This document shows positions 1 through 13,290 of a DNA stretch of 64,000 nucleotides, piece by piece. Origin of the DNA: Polytrichum commune (Eukaryota > Streptophyta > Polytrichopsida > Polytrichales > Polytrichaceae); contig OX485805.1 of the NCBI GenBank assembly GCA_950295325.1, positions 18,773,501 through 18,837,500 on the forward strand, read 5' to 3'. The position numbers and the translations under genes are program-made. Every line of letters begins with the position of its first letter. The first letter of the stretch is position 1. Below the pieces are notes generated by a model. The model saw nothing but the letters and a program-made list of their open reading frames with translations, was not told where the DNA came from and made no database searches.

Positions 1-440
1 AAGTAATATTCCTAGGTATCAAGGTAACATTCTGAGGTAACAAGGTAACATTTTAAGGTAACAAGTTGACACTTCGTGTGAAGTAATCGGGGCCAAATGA
101 AGTGCATTAGGGTCCTTTACTTTCCCTTTATATATAGCTTGTGGCATCTATAAATATTCTAATTGTATAAAATAAGTAGATGGATAAATATAGCATGATT
201 ATCTATATGAAGCCTATATTAGTATCAATAAATATACCTTTTAAGATTAAGCTTTAACAGCTTTTAATATCTATTTTCCACAAACATATAACGGTTATGT
301 AGTTATTCAAAACTACTTCTAAAGCTTGCTTCTTTAAGTCTAGGGGTCTTGAGTGATTTCTAAGACCGAGGTCTTTGTTGATTCCAAGGCTAGGGTCTTC
401 ATGTGTTGTCAAGACCCAGAGGTTTTTGTATGTCCTTAAG
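1..440. repeat. Degenerate short tandem repeats at window start
   Basis: Positions 1-75 repeat the phrase AAGGTAACATT with small changes at a spacing of about 24 bp. Positions 335-440 repeat a looser unit of about 32 bp built around 'aggtctt...caagacc'. No gene is seen here. Confidence 0.5.
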
Positions 441-2222
441 TCGGGGGGCGCCGGGGCCGGGGGGGGGGGGGGTTATTTGTGTATGTTCTCACGGCCCTCC
501 TTGTGTTCCCGAGGCTTTTGATGCGTTCCTCGGCGTTCCCATGACCTCTCGAGGTCTGCCATGTGGCAGCTTCTTAAGCTTAGTACCATGGCCATTCCCC
601 TTAATTCAGGAACTTCGTCTCTCTCATTCGCAACTCGGCTCAATTGGCTATCTCTTTTTTTCTTCCTTCCCGCTCCTGCGGACCGTGATGTCCTTAGTAT
701 TGCTCCTCTACCTTCCTGAGATTACCCTAATTTCTCTTGATAATGGCCTTGATTCTCTTGTAACCTTGCTAGGTGTCTCAACACTTGTAGCGATGGTGCC
801 TCCACCATTATAGTTTTGAGGCCTTTCCATGTAGTGCTCCACAAGATAGTGAATTTGAAATTGGAGGGAATTGTGGTACCAGTGACGGAGATGCCTTGTT
901 GATATGTGGATTTAGAGTATCTCCACCCAAGCCTCGCCACTTTGCGCTCATAACTCCAATGTACATGTGCAGCAACTCTCTAAAGCACCATTTCATACCC
1001 TCCATACCTAACTTGGAGGATCAAAAAGCCTCAAAAAACCTATGACCCTTCTATTTTAGGCGAGGAATAGTGGGGCACCTCTATTGTAAAGAATAACTAG
1101 ATCATGAGCATGCTCATACTAGACCCATGTTATGGTCATAGAGTGCACTATCACCATTTTTGTAATTTTCACAATTTATTCTTGAAATTATTTCTAACAC
1201 CTACACAACATCTTTATTAAGAACTCTTTAATATTTACTAAATATTGTCACCAAGGTCATTATGATTAACTATACATCATAGATTAATGTATTGCAAAAC
1301 ACTTCATGGCATGTTAACTGACGTTAAATTATTTTCATTTTAATATGGTGCCTTTCCTTTTACAATAGCATGGTTGCGGTGGTGATCCTACAATACGTTT
1401 CATTGGTCCACAGTTGTGACCCCTCCACCTTGGCATTTGCAATGGCAGGCAAGTGGAGGGTGCACTTTTGTAGTCACTCTTCTTGATTGAACACATGTAT
1501 ATCATTATGACAAGACTTGTAGCTGAGAAAGAACACCAAAATACCACATGTTACAATGAGGTTGGCCGATGTGCCCAAAATAAAATAAAATGGAATTCGG
1601 CAATTCTACTGAATTTTACAGACCGGGTATTGGGAGGAAAGGAGGGGTGGCCTCTCTGGTGGTTCAAAGAGCACACATCATGACATGTCTCACTCATGCA
1701 AAATATGTGCAATGTGGAGAGTAGCATTCACATGGAAGTAACAAAGAGGAAAGAGTATTGTCACATGATTCGTTGTGTTGTGTACTTGCATTAATGAATG
1801 TGTAACATCTGGTGATGAAACTGGAAAGGAGGATGCTAGCAATATCATGCACGGCTTTATTGTGTCTAGAGATAACCATGGCTTTACTAATTTATGCATT
1901 TAGATAGGAGATGGGGCCATGTGTCTATTTCTCTAAGGGGGCAAAGAATGTAGTGAATGTTCGGGTGGGTGCATGGCCAGAATATGTGTTTTCATAGGTT
2001 TTCCATGTACTATGCATAACAGTACTCAAGGACACTAATTTGTACCTCCATTATCTAGGATGCCGTCCAAACTGCATTGGAATGGCCATGGTTGATAGTG
2101 GCATTGCCCAACCTTAGATCCACATATGTGGAATTTTTGCGGGCATGGGTGATTTGCACATGAGTTGGTGTTTGGATATTGATAATTTGAGATTCCAAAT
2201 GAATCCATCATGGCATATGGAG
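441..2222. other. Gene-poor stretch, no gene recognised
   Basis: Apart from a G14 run at 459-472 and a locally GC-richer patch at 440-560, I see nothing that can be assigned. The open frame at 403-813 reads through the G run and resembles no family I know. Confidence 0.5.
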
Positions 2223-2400
2223 GTGGGTGTGAAGTGAAAGGAAGCTAAAACATGAGCAATGAGTAGTGAACAATGAGCAATGTCATATGAGTGGTGAATC
2301 ATAACATGCGAGCAATGAGCAATGAACAGTGAGTAGTAACATGAGTGGTGAACCGTAACATGTAAGCGGTGAGCGGTAACATGTGAGTGGTGAGCACAAA
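2223..2400. repeat. Degenerate GAGCAATGA/GAGTGGTGA tandem repeat
   Basis: Units such as 'gagcaatgag', 'gagtagtgaac', 'gagtggtgaatc' and 'aacatgtgagtggtgag' follow one another for about 175 bp, each starting with GAG and ending near TAACATG. A short inverse-complement relative (GCTCATTGCTCATTG) occurs at 15719-15752. Confidence 0.6.
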
Positions 2401-5400
2401 ATAATGAAGTCCCCTTGGTTATAGGTTTTTCATATAAATACTTGTGTTAAAAGATGTGGATACTAAAAATACATGTCCACACATAAAATAGTGGCTATTA
2501 CCATGCACTATAGTATGTGTGGTGAAATCATGAAGCATTTTATTAGAATTCAAATTGATTATTGGTTGTAACTGCCATTGAATACAAACATTTAATATCA
2601 TCTATTATAAATAAATAAGTGTATCATAGAGCACCCTTTAAAAAACCAGTAATTAAGCAAAAAAAACAATCAGGTAGTTTAATTTTAAATTTAAATCAAT
2701 GAATGATGATTAATGATAAGTTATTTTGGAAATTAATAATAAAAGCCCCAAAACATTATAGTAAACAAGAATGAGACCGGGGGCACTCTCAATGCCCAAT
2801 TCATTCTTGGCTTCAAGTAAGAGAACATTGATCTATAAGAAAGGCGAAGTAGTAAAGCATACTACAAATTTCACAATATATTATAATAACAAGTTTAGTC
2901 TTTAAGAGCATCGGGAGGTCTTCCCATCTATACCACTAGAAATAAAATATACTTAATGGACTATATAAAATGAAGCATATGTGGAGAGTAAAAATGGGAT
3001 TTGGGAAAGTGAAGGAGGTCACCCAAGCTCCCTAGGAATCTTGGGATGAACATTGACAAATCATTGAGGAGGATTTTTTTGAATTATTCTTATTCACTAA
3101 CAATGATTTGGGTGTCTTCGAAGGAAAAATGTTTCAATGTGGCAAGGTAATCATAGGGTTAGTGCATGGCGATGTGACATTGGCCATCTCCTTCATAATG
3201 AGGTAGATGACACGAGTCCATCAACTTCATTTTTTTGAATCCCTTGGGCTTTGTTGGTATAATGTTTGATTCAGTGCATGATGTTAACATCTTACAAGAC
3301 TAAGTATTGGCATCTATTTCTTGTGATTTTTCATATTAATATTATTATATCTTCCTATTCATTTAATCTTTTGGCATACATGTGTTCTTTGCGGAGGTCC
3401 ACCAAGCAAGACCATGTGAAGACAAACTTGGGTCACAAGTTGCATTGATTGAAGAGTTTTTGGAACTTACAAACTACAAGGCATTTACATCATCTCCATG
3501 GATGGTGACGACGCACATGTTCATAAGGTTACAAAGCAATCTCACATTAGTACATAAGTTGGAATAATTATATGTTTGCAAATGCATTTATTGCATAACC
3601 TTATTTGATTTCACTATTCAACCACTTCATTGTTGAATTTTGTTGTTCATAGAATATGATAGTTGTTATATCACCCCCTAACTTAACAATTCTTCTTCCA
3701 TATGCAGTGAACGTCGCAAGGTTATGGGGCCCACCTCAACTCCAGTCCCTCGCCATAGGTGTAAAGGGCTCAATAGCCACCCATTCGTAGATGATCAAGT
3801 GGAGGAGTATAATGAAGCATATAGGGATACTTAGGAGTAGGAGGGAATGGAAGACAATAAGGGTAGTAGACATGTTTCCACATAGAGTAAATAAAATGTG
3901 CTCTTTATTTAAATTTATATAACAATGTTGTGATGATGATTAGGTAACCAAGATTATTGGACATAGTTTTTGTGAACAATTCCCTCTCGTAATTTTATCT
4001 ATGTCAAGAAGCTCGTGCATTGTATCTATCATTTCATAGCTCCAACCTACAAGTGCCATCATTCTTTCCATTTTCTTGAATGTTGAGTCTGGCTACAATA
4101 ATTCCAGTTCACATAGAAAACCTTGTGTCAACCTCACGTTTGTCAATTTTCAAAGTAGAGTAAGGAATATCATTAGGCTAATCACTTTTTGTTTTATTTT
4201 AAACAAGGTTGGTATTCTTCATGCCAAGTTACCACGGGTATAGGATTTTAATGGGTGTAATTCTCTATATTTTTCCTCCCTCACCTTTCATATGCTACCG
4301 CGCGTTGCTCGCTACTCCCTGCTCACCGCCCCTATGTTAGCATTCTACATGTGGACTGTCACGCGTAGTGTGGAAACGGTTATGTGTATAATGGGAACGG
4401 GGGAGACTATGGGGAGGGTGGATCCTTTTTCTTGGCTAGGTTGTCCACAATTTCATTTCCTTGGATATTATTGTGGGCTCTGACTTTTTGGATAGGTATT
4501 TTGTATGTGGTATCGGTGATGAGTTGTATAATTGTCTTATTATGGAGTTGGTATGGGTGGTTTGATTGGGTTGTGATGGTTGACTATGGATGTTTGGATT
4601 GGCAAAAACCATGGAGGACATGGTTCAAGGTCCTCATGTTACTCAGCTTGGGATGCATGAGACTTTTGACCCCACTTGGTGGCTAGAGATATGATTGCGT
4701 GGTTTGGAAGGTTTAGAATTCATGTTATGCATATATTTATGTCAACTCCTTGTATAGTGTACGTAGAATATGTTTTAAGGCTATGGTCTTGGGGAGGTGA
4801 TTATTGGAATTTTAGAAAACCACGTGAGGATTTTTTTTTAAATGTCAATTTAATTCGTTTAGTGTAAAATTGATAATTTTGTTAGATCTACCATAGCATT
4901 GGAAATATGTTCCCTACATGATTCTATGTAAAATAGGGTGGTGGATAATTCCTCCATTTTAGTAATTAGTAGAAAAAATAGGGTCATAGACATAGGATCC
5001 TCCTAAAAGTGTGTAGTAGGATCAGTAGAATAATTATGGGTTTGATTAATTGGATAAAAAAGTGTGTAGTTTCTGTCCAAATTTGATTCAAATGCGTTAG
5101 TATGAAGGGATATGTTGTGGGTTTTTTTTGGGAGAAGAAATGTATTGGCGTTCCTCAATGGCCATTGGGTTTTGCAACGGCATTGAACATGTGGGACCTC
5201 GCTGAATGCTTAAAACCTGACAACCTCCACAATCACCCTCAATTGTTTCCTCTGATCAATTTTGGTTTTGTCACAACCTCAATCCTCGATTGTTAAGCTC
5301 GCGCTTTTTTTTAGCATTTTCTAGGGTTTCTTTCATGCAAATTGATGGTGCAAAGTGGCCACTTCCTTTGTAATGTGTTCTGCGTGTATTTGATTTTGGG

Positions 5401-6827
5401 TTTAGCTTTCATAATTCGTATCTTCTTTGTCGGTTTTGTGATTACGAGTTATTTTTGAGGTTTTGGGTATAGTCATGCAAAGTCTGAATTTAGGGTTACA
5501 ATTTGGCATGGGAATGAAAAAGATCAAGGTGTATATAGTCACTGATGGAGGACCATAAATATATAATATATAATATATGTATAACAATATTGTATATTGT
5601 ATATTATATTATTATATTATTATATGACCATCTCCAAAGTGCATTGGAACTATGAAGGGGAAGGATGGAGAATCCTTAACTAACCTAAGAGTGTGCCGAG
5701 GGAGTTGTATCCTAACCCTTCACATTGTAAATGTTTGTTACAAAATTTGATTGAGACTGTAGTTGAATGTGTTTGTGAGCATAATTAAAGTAATTTTTTA
5801 TAATTTTTTGTGTTTAGTATTCTTGTATTGGAATGCAACCTTGTTTTTTTCAAGTAGGTTGTTGTGTGAAATTTCATACCTTGTGACAACTTATTGTATT
5901 TCTTGTTTTGTTCTATCCATGTTTTACATCTTTTTATTTTAGCTCGTATATTTTGTTATCTTCATGTTTATTGGTAACCCTTTAATTAATATCCAAGTGT
6001 TATTGATTTTGTTTTGAATGATACTTTGAATGGTTTAGGATTGGAATCATCAATTGAAACCAAATGAATGACAATTTGAATGATATGGAATGTTTGTTGC
6101 TCACATAGTCCGTTTCACAATGCTATAGTATTATGTCCACTATTTGGTACTTGTATGATTTATAAAAAAAAATGTGCCAAAAATTAGCCTCTCTAAATAA
6201 TTACAAATAAATATAGGGTGCTAAAAAAAACATCAAAGTAATTTTTTTAATCTACAAATAGGGAGGGAAAAAATATTGAGAGGTGCATAAATACCCCCCC
6301 CCCCAATTAAATACCCCATTCTCGCACGTGGTTACGAAATGTAAGGGGGTGTGATCGCCCCAAGGCTATAGTTGGGATAGAACTTTTTATTTTCTTACTT
6401 TTTGAACTTAGGATGGGAATTGTTGGCTATTGTCAAATGAAAAATTGATCAAATTAGACAGTTCCAAGAGGCAATAGACATGTTGACTAGAAGGAGAGAG
6501 TTGCAACCACCTAGCAAAGAAGACAATAAGAGACTATTACACTTAGATCAAACAAGGCCCTTATTAGTGAGTTCTTCCCAACAATAAAGTGGATTGAGTC
6601 CATGAGGCATGAGGCCTACAATGACATTTAGGTAGTTTGTGATCTTGGTTGTGTGTCATAGTGCTATGATATTACTGCATGTGATAGAGGAGCATAATAT
6701 AGTAGCATGTTAGCGGACAATTTGACTAATGCCAAATTTTTGAGTTTATGAATGTGGATGCAATAGCCTTCACCATAAGCTTAAGTTGTGATTGTTTATA
6801 TCTACACTAAGTGTAGATGAAACCCGG
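2401..6827. other. Gene-poor AT-rich stretch
   Basis: No coding region or RNA gene is supported. Landmarks are a TA-rich tract at about 5556-5626 and a C11 run at 6294-6304. The remaining frames are short and carry no recognisable motif. Confidence 0.5.
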
Positions 6828-7200
6828 GGGTTGACACTTCATTGGATACCTAAATGACATGCAATGGTCACTATGAAATTATACCACCTATGTATGAGAA
6901 TTTCTTAAAATAAATAAATAAATAAATGAATGAATGAATTGTATATGTACCAATGGCGAGCCAAAAAATTGGCTCGTGTATTTATATTAAAATTTTCAAT
7001 TTAATGTGATAAATATCTCCCAAGGGATGGACTCTTCATTCGAAACCTAAATGACATGTGTAGGTCGCTATGCAATTAAACCCCCTATATATGAGAAGTT
7101 TATAAAGAAAAACATATGTATATGTACTAATAGTAGGCTATAAAATGGACTCCGATATTTATACTAAGCTTTTCAATTTCATGTAATACTTGCCTCCACT
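6828..7200 (+). repeat. Tandem duplication, period about 195 bp
   Basis: Two diverged copies (about 6828-7010 and 7024-7200) share in order: 'gacacttcatt', 'cctaaatgacatg', 'atgagaa', 'tatatgtac' and 'tttatactaa...tttcaatt'. A (AAAT)n/(AATG)n run lies inside the first copy at 6908-6940. The tail of the second copy, through 'cactttccaatgagag' near 7273, is repeated again at about 7738-7833. Confidence 0.6.
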
Positions 7201-7309
7201 ACTTATATAACATATAAATCATGAATGAAATAGGCCTTGATTACATATAAAATCCAATTTCACTTTCCAATGAGAGTGTTGCTTATCTTTTTTTTCATTC
7301 ATAACATGT

Positions 7310-7430
7310 AACCTAACAATTGCATCAAACAAACAAAGACAAGAGCATGATAACTAAGCCACAATCCGGAGAGCAAAACTCAAGGGAGCCCATTTGCGCT
7401 CCAAGAGCCTTCAATTTGTGAAAATCTAGA
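7310..7430 (+). repeat. Dispersed repeat, short copy of the unit at 10262
   Basis: Shares 'gacaagagcatgataacta', 'gagagcaaaactcaaggga' and 'aatttgtgaaa' with 10262-10450 in the same order and orientation. The copy here is about 70 bp shorter. No coding potential is seen. Confidence 0.6.
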
Positions 7431-8109
7431 ACCCAAACGCAAACCCTAACAATAATGGACATGGCATAGTCATTAAGGACTACCATACAAAAACAATGGA
7501 TGAAATTTTGAATTGGATGAAACTAACACATCTATTGTCATTTGTTTCCCTAAACCTTAGGGCCCCCTTTTGTATAGCTACCTTTACTTCAAACTTCTCA
7601 ATAGCAGTTTTAAATATACATACTAGAGAAAAATAATACCTCCCCCCAATGTGTACTATATCGCTAATGCTTCAAATAATACCCCTTCTTGCACTCACGT
7701 CAGTTCATACATGGTATGAAGAGTCCACCCCCGGGAAATACCTCCACTACATATATAAAATATAAATCGTGACTTAAATAGGCCTTTGTTATATATCGAA
7801 TACACGGTTTTCACTTTCCAATGAGAAAGTCATTGAACATTTTTTTATCCAGAGCATGTGTCAGCCCTAAACCCCCACCCTTATGTGTTTGTGTCCGGGT
7901 GGAGGCGTCAGACGTCCATACACTTGTGATTTTGATCGGTCCCCACACGTAGCATCCAATACCCTCCAAGAACTTTATTTCAAATAACACTGAGATCCCA
8001 AGCATTTAACAATGCTAGTGTGTACTTGGGCATTACCCCATCTTCACTAATTGTTTCCTCTACCCACTACTTCTAGGTCTAAATCAATCCTCTTACCATC
8101 TCATTGATG

Positions 8110-10040
8110 GAAGCACTTGCCTACCTATCCCAACCTCAGTCCATTTCAGCCCTGCCTACATGCTAAAAGTAGGAATTCGAACTGCAACTATCAGCCGTGC
8201 CTCAGCTCCCACTTCGGTTACCAAGCCCCTGGACCCCTGTTGCGTCCTGCCTGCCACAGCTACCGGTCCTCTCGGTCAACCTTGGCCTCCTGGGTGGCAC
8301 CTGTCTCCCAGCCCTTCAGGCCCAGAAGCCTTCCTCGTAACCGCTTCCCTCTCCAGCTACAGTCCACCCTCTATAAGTGTTACCTCTATAAGTGTTAAAA
8401 TTCCATAAGTGTTAACATTTTTTCTACTCCCTACTTGGGGAGACTACAATAACGTTAAGTGTTAAGTGTTAACTGATTGGCTACTCCCCTCTTTGTAATT
8501 TTGCCCTCTATATCTGTTAACTTATTATTATACTATATAATACCATACAATACAATATACTGTAACATAGCACATGTAATATACTGTAACATACTGTAAC
8601 ATACCCCCCATTTAGAAATTATTAGGGTTTAGGATATTGACTGCAAGTCCCTCCCTCGTCAACTCAGTTTACCCTAGCAGGTTGAGCTAGTCTACCAGCG
8701 TTCGAATTTCTGAGAATGTTGTTTTCGAATTTCAGACTTGTAGGGCGAATCACATACCATTAGAAAGCTATTGAGGAGACGATTCCAATGGTAGTAGTTT
8801 TGTCGAATTCCGACTTCTAACGAGTGAGTTATGGTTGGCCGAAATCTGCCTTCCAAGTCTCCCGCGGCAGTGGCGGCGAGTTTTGTCTGATTAATTTTGA
8901 GGGAGCTGTATTATTTTTTGTGGATAGGGTTTGTGTCCTTGTGGTTTAGAGTCAGTTTGCATCTGTCTTTCAATTTAATCTAGGACAGTAGAGATGGGGA
9001 AGGCTTCAGAGCTCAGGCTTCAGAGTTCAGACCTCTATAGATGCCTTCTTCCATCCTAGAGGAGTGGAAATGGAGGAGTGAGACTCCTCAATTGTATTTT
9101 GGAACTTCATTTGGTATTATAACAATATTTTACTTGTGTTACATTTATACGTGTTATGTTTTGATTTGTTAAACTCTATATTTCTATAAGTGTTAACAAT
9201 ATTACCACTCCCAATTGTTAACACTTATAGAGGGTGGACTGTACTCCAGCAGTGAGCCACGGCCTCGCAGACGGCTTGAATCTAACCTCTGCCGCAGCCC
9301 CCAATTGGGCAGTCTAACAATGTTGTTGGCCGCTAATGCATTAGCACCCCTGTCGTGTGAGAGAGCTCGGTGGAATCTGATTCCTAAGCCTGAATTGCGG
9401 TTCTGAGTGCACTTCGAGCTAACAAAATGCCGCAAGGGAAGCGCCATTAACCAGCACACTCCCAAAAACCAAACACAGATTCAGATCAAAAGAGCAGAGT
9501 GCGAATTTCCCCCAGGATTCAGAAACAATGTAGTGGTTGCAGAGTGGCCGAACTGACTGCATCTTCTGCACTCACTGCTGTAGCCATTCTCCTCCCATCC
9601 CATTGCAGGCTTCGGTCTGGGAGTCCGCTTCTATCCCCTGTAACCCAGCTCCCCCCTCAGTCTCCCGCTTCACCTCGGAATCGGCCGAATCGGCCACTCC
9701 CCTCCCCTCCCAAATCTCCCATTCTCATCCCTGTCCTCGCCCGTTTCTCTCGCCAAATTTCGTCCTGAAGTCAACTTCCGGCCATTGCTACCTTGCAGAC
9801 CCAGCCCATCTCCCCCAGTTGATGATCTCATGCCCTCTCCATCCTTCTGCCCGGCTGCCGAGAGAACTCCTTCCCTCCTTGCGCGCTGGATTTCGGTGAC
9901 CGTTCCGAGAGAGTATCCCCGGAGGCCGCAGCCCCTAACTGCTCTGTTCTGATCACAGAGCCGGGACAATCTAGGGGTCCAGGCACCTTCCTTGAACTGA
10001 TACTAAGCCCTTCCAATTCGGTCATTTAAAACCCAGCCTT
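8110..10040. other. GC-rich island, possible relic gene, split by a pogo-like element
   Basis: This stretch is clearly richer in C and G than its surroundings. It reads as two blocks (8110-8359 and 9242-10040) separated by the element at 8360-9241. If the element and one TA are removed, the frame starting at the ATG at 8160 stays open across the junction and ends with TGA at 9404-9406, roughly 120 codons. The product is Ser/Pro/Leu/Arg-rich and I do not recognise it. A further frame at 9499-9768 on the + strand has similar composition. It could be the 5' part of a dead gene, a promoter/CpG-type island, or the body of another mobile element. I see no domain. Confidence 0.3.
8360..9241. mobile_element. 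Pogo-like (Tc1/mariner) non-autonomous element, 882 bp
   Basis: The ends are inverted copies: CAGTCCACCCTCTATAAGTG at the left and its reverse complement at the right. The element is flanked on both sides by TA (8358-8359 and 9242-9243), the target duplication of Tc1/mariner elements. The subterminal phrase CTATAAGTGTTA recurs several times near the left end (8371-8400) and again near the right end, a layout typical of pogo-like elements. The interior shows no transposase, so the element would need a helper. Its insertion separates the two halves of the surrounding GC-rich island. Confidence 0.8.
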
Positions 10041-10261
10041 ACCCTTCAGCCTAAGTCCCATTCTTACTCCCATTAATTGATTTGTAAACTAATTACATTG
10101 CCTCCGCGTGTTAACTACCAACGTGCGGACTCGATTCCTAATACAATTCAAAACCAAACACAACACTTTTTTTTTTTAATGTTTTCCTTGGTTAAAAGGA
10201 TCTCAAATACTACATACTACCTATACTAGTTCTTAACTCACATATGAGCACCTTATTTGGG

Positions 10262-10450
10262 CTCATAGCATGAAACTCAACAATTGCCTCAAAAGGCAAG
10301 AGCATAATAACTTAGACACAACCTGGAGAGCAAAACTCAAGGGAACCCATGAGCACCCCGAGATCCTACAATAACCGAATGGCGCTGAGAGTAGCACGTG
10401 TGGCCATAGCCAAGAAAACCACCAAGAATTTGTGAAAGGCGAGGATGACA
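10262..10450 (+). repeat. Dispersed repeat related to 7310-7430
   Basis: Carries the same ordered blocks as 7310-7430, with an extra central section. The - strand frame over this area (10263-10520) has no family resemblance and is treated as chance. Confidence 0.55.
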
Positions 10451-12105
10451 AAATCCAGGAAGTTAGAGATAGGCTATTATGGGGGAGGATGGAGTCGAAC
10501 TCATGATGAATGACCCACATTGCTGGAAGGACAAGATTAGAGGAGGAGAAATTTAGGAGGCTAGGGTTATTGATAGTTTTGGTCGAATAGGCTACATCCC
10601 TAGAGCCAAAAAGTAGATTCTATAACGATACTTGGATATTATATTTCTTTTCAATGATGTGATGAGTATTAGGCTAGCTGATTTTTATGCTAACAAAAAT
10701 CATAGCCTACCTATATGTGTAAATTATCTTGGGTGATTGTAGGAATTGTAGTCTAAAATGCTATAAGTGAATGATGATTCATGAATGAGATAAGTTTGTA
10801 ACAAGAACATAAGGAGAATCGAAAGAAAGGTATTTCTTTAGCAATGCAATTTGGTGTACGTGGGTGAATGACATTAATTGTTCATCCTAATCAAAGAGGA
10901 AGGCACTAACCCCCATAGGATGAAACTCCTTTGGTAGACTATGGCCACATGTGACAAAGGCTTTTGTCTATCAAAGACTATTGCTCAAGCTAAAGGAGCT
11001 TCATGACAACCTTAGAAGCATGTCATTAAAGATTTAGGGATCCTTCGTACAAGAATAAATGAAGTAGGAATGAACTTTAAAAAAGAAAGTAATAAATAAT
11101 GAACATCATCCAATGAGAATTTGAAGTAATGAACCTTAGATTGTTAAAGAATTCCTTAAACCAATGTAATGTTCATTAATCCTTATAGACACTAGACCAA
11201 TCTTCCTCGATAATTAGTCCCTTGTGTTTTGTTGTTTTAATCCATAGCAAAAATTTCAAGTACAAGTGGGATACTTTCCTTTGCTAGATTTTCTCTTTTT
11301 AAAAGAGAGAGAGAGAGAGAACTATCTATTGTTTTGGGAACAAATGAAATAACTTTCATGCAAGGGATACATTTGGATGAGGAATACAACAATACCTCAA
11401 ATGAAATGTGATTCTATCACCTTTTCAAATGAAAATTACTTGGATGATTATCAAATCTTACAAATGCCACCAACATGATGAGGGGCAGTAAACCTCCCAA
11501 AGGAGAACAACGGTTTATACCAACGATATTAGTGTATATTATATTACATATAATTTGATGATATTGATCCTCCAAAGAAGCACTTAATCTCAATAAATTA
11601 TCTGTTAAAAATGAGTTTTACTTTAAATTTTATTATAGTTAAAACCTCTATAATGCGGCATGCCCAGATAGTCAACACTTTATCACCACAAAATATCTCG
11701 GGGTAATGATCGTGCCATTCATTTTGTGCACAAGAACTTGTGGTAGCCTAGATGTACATACTTCCAATGGATAGTGTCATCGACAATGGCATCGTAGAAG
11801 TGGATGAAAAACATCCAATTCAATTGAGACTTGCAATGATATTATTATGCAACACAAGTGGGATAGTTGGCATGCCAAGTCATTGGCACATAGGCGGAAG
11901 GACCATGCACCAAGTAATAGATGTGCTAATCATGTTACTTTTGTGCGGCTCCAATTGGAGATGAAGGGCTAAAGGGCTTGAAGCACGTCTACCACACACC
12001 CCATCATGCTCGAAAAGAGACATTAACACACTTTTGGCATAAATATCTCAAGGAACTTACGCATGGTCGTGGTGCATCTTTCTTATGTGCAGATGTACAT
12101 ATCAC
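10451..12105. other. Gene-poor stretch
   Basis: Only a short (GA)n run near 11304-11320 stands out. No gene, RNA or element boundary is seen. Confidence 0.5.
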
Positions 12106-12108
12106 TAA

Positions 12109-12609
12109 GGGCCACTTCACACACGAGACTGAGAGCCCGTGACCATTACACTTCGAGCACTCTCATTGGTGGAAAAGGCGGAGCCCGTCCAAGTTTGCTT
12201 CACACTACGCTTGAGGGACCAACGGACTATGTGAATGCAAGATGGATGTAAGGTCTACATGGATTCTTACATGGCATCGAATGGATCATGTTTCATGGTC
12301 ACTTGCACTTTTTTCAAAAACCACCTCTTGGAGGTAGGTCTAACGTAAAACTGGAAGACCATGGCACTCCAAATGTTCACAACCGTTGATTTATTTTATT
12401 TTGTCATGTGTGAGGACCCGCATGAATAGAAATTCATTGAAATAGCATTTGGTTGAGGGCCCGGTCACATATGGCTTCATACTACACTTGAGAGTCCGTG
12501 ACCACACTACATGAATTTGGAGGTGTGTTTCGGACGGCCTTTGGACACTTTCTTTTGGGCTCTCACCAGTTTCACGGTCACGGCTCTTGGCTCGTGTATG
12601 AAGTGGCTC
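12109..12609 (+). mobile_element. TIR MITE family A, copy 1 (PIF/Harbinger-like)
   Basis: Starts GGGCCACTTCACACACGAG and ends with the imperfect inverse of that sequence. TAA lies on both sides (12106-12108 and 12610-12612). At 501 bp it matches the copies at 24823 and 41661 along its whole length. A three-base TWA target duplication plus G-starting ends fits PIF/Harbinger. There is no transposase. Frames inside it are not genes. Confidence 0.85.
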
Positions 12610-12612
12610 TAA

Positions 12613-12950
12613 GGGCCACTTCACACACATGATGGAGGGCTTGTGACCGTTGCATTCTACGATCTCTTAGTGGTCGAATAGGCCGAGATTGTCCACGTTC
12701 ACTTCGCACTAGAAGGTGAAGGCCTAAGGGTCCAAGGAAATTATCAAAGATGAAAAGCCTACATGGATTCCTACATGATAGATTATGAACAATGTTTCAT
12801 GGTTTGCCAAAGTTTGCATCATGTCCACCTTCAAGAGGTAGGCCTAACGCAAGTACTAAGAGATCATATTGGTCATACAACTTTTGGATGAGAATCAAGG
12901 GCCCTCATAGTTACATGATCACATGCCTTGCCTCATGTGTTGAGTGGTCT
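12613..12950 (+). mobile_element. TIR MITE family B, internally deleted copy
   Basis: Begins directly after the TAA that closes the family A copy and is followed by TAA at 12951-12953. Its left 80 bases and right end resemble family A, but its middle matches the longer family B copies at 45948 and 51326. At 338 bp it lacks about 240 bp of their interior. Confidence 0.75.
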
Positions 12951-13004
12951 TAACTGAGCCTAGAAAGGCTTTTAGTAGTGATCCAAATACACCCTGAACT
13001 TTGT

Positions 13005-13290
13005 AATGTCACTCCCTCTCTTATGTCCCTAAACCCTAGGGAACAAAAGTGTTGAGTTTAATTCTCCCTTCTTGTTGTCATATTTCCCTCTCAAATATCA
13101 TGGGCTTTGACATCAAAATAATCCACCAAAGAATTCAAACCACACGCTCACACACATTACGTTGTCATCATTGTCATTATCATCATTATTGCGATGTTGA
13201 CTTTGTGTGATTCCATAATGTCACATGCTACATGAATTCTCTATTATCATGCATCCATGTTAACAATGTAGAACTAATTAATATCAAGTG
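13005..13290 (-). repeat. Dispersed repeat family K, inverted copy
   Basis: Read on the - strand it gives the same ordered blocks as 26530-27305: 'gttaacatggatgc', 'gtagcatgtgacattatgga', 'cacaaagtc', 'gtgtggt', 'gaattctt', and 'cctagggttt' near the end. No coding region is seen. Confidence 0.65.

Noticed and set aside
403-813. 136-codon + strand frame
   Set aside because: It runs through the G14 tract, shows no domain, and the composition is not protein-like.
2223-2400. Regular short repeats as a CRISPR array
   Set aside because: Units are degenerate and contiguous with no spacer structure, and the context is a plant genome.
10485-10510. B-box-like GAGTTCGACTCC on the - strand as a tRNA
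   Set aside because: No A box or cloverleaf partner lies at the right distance.
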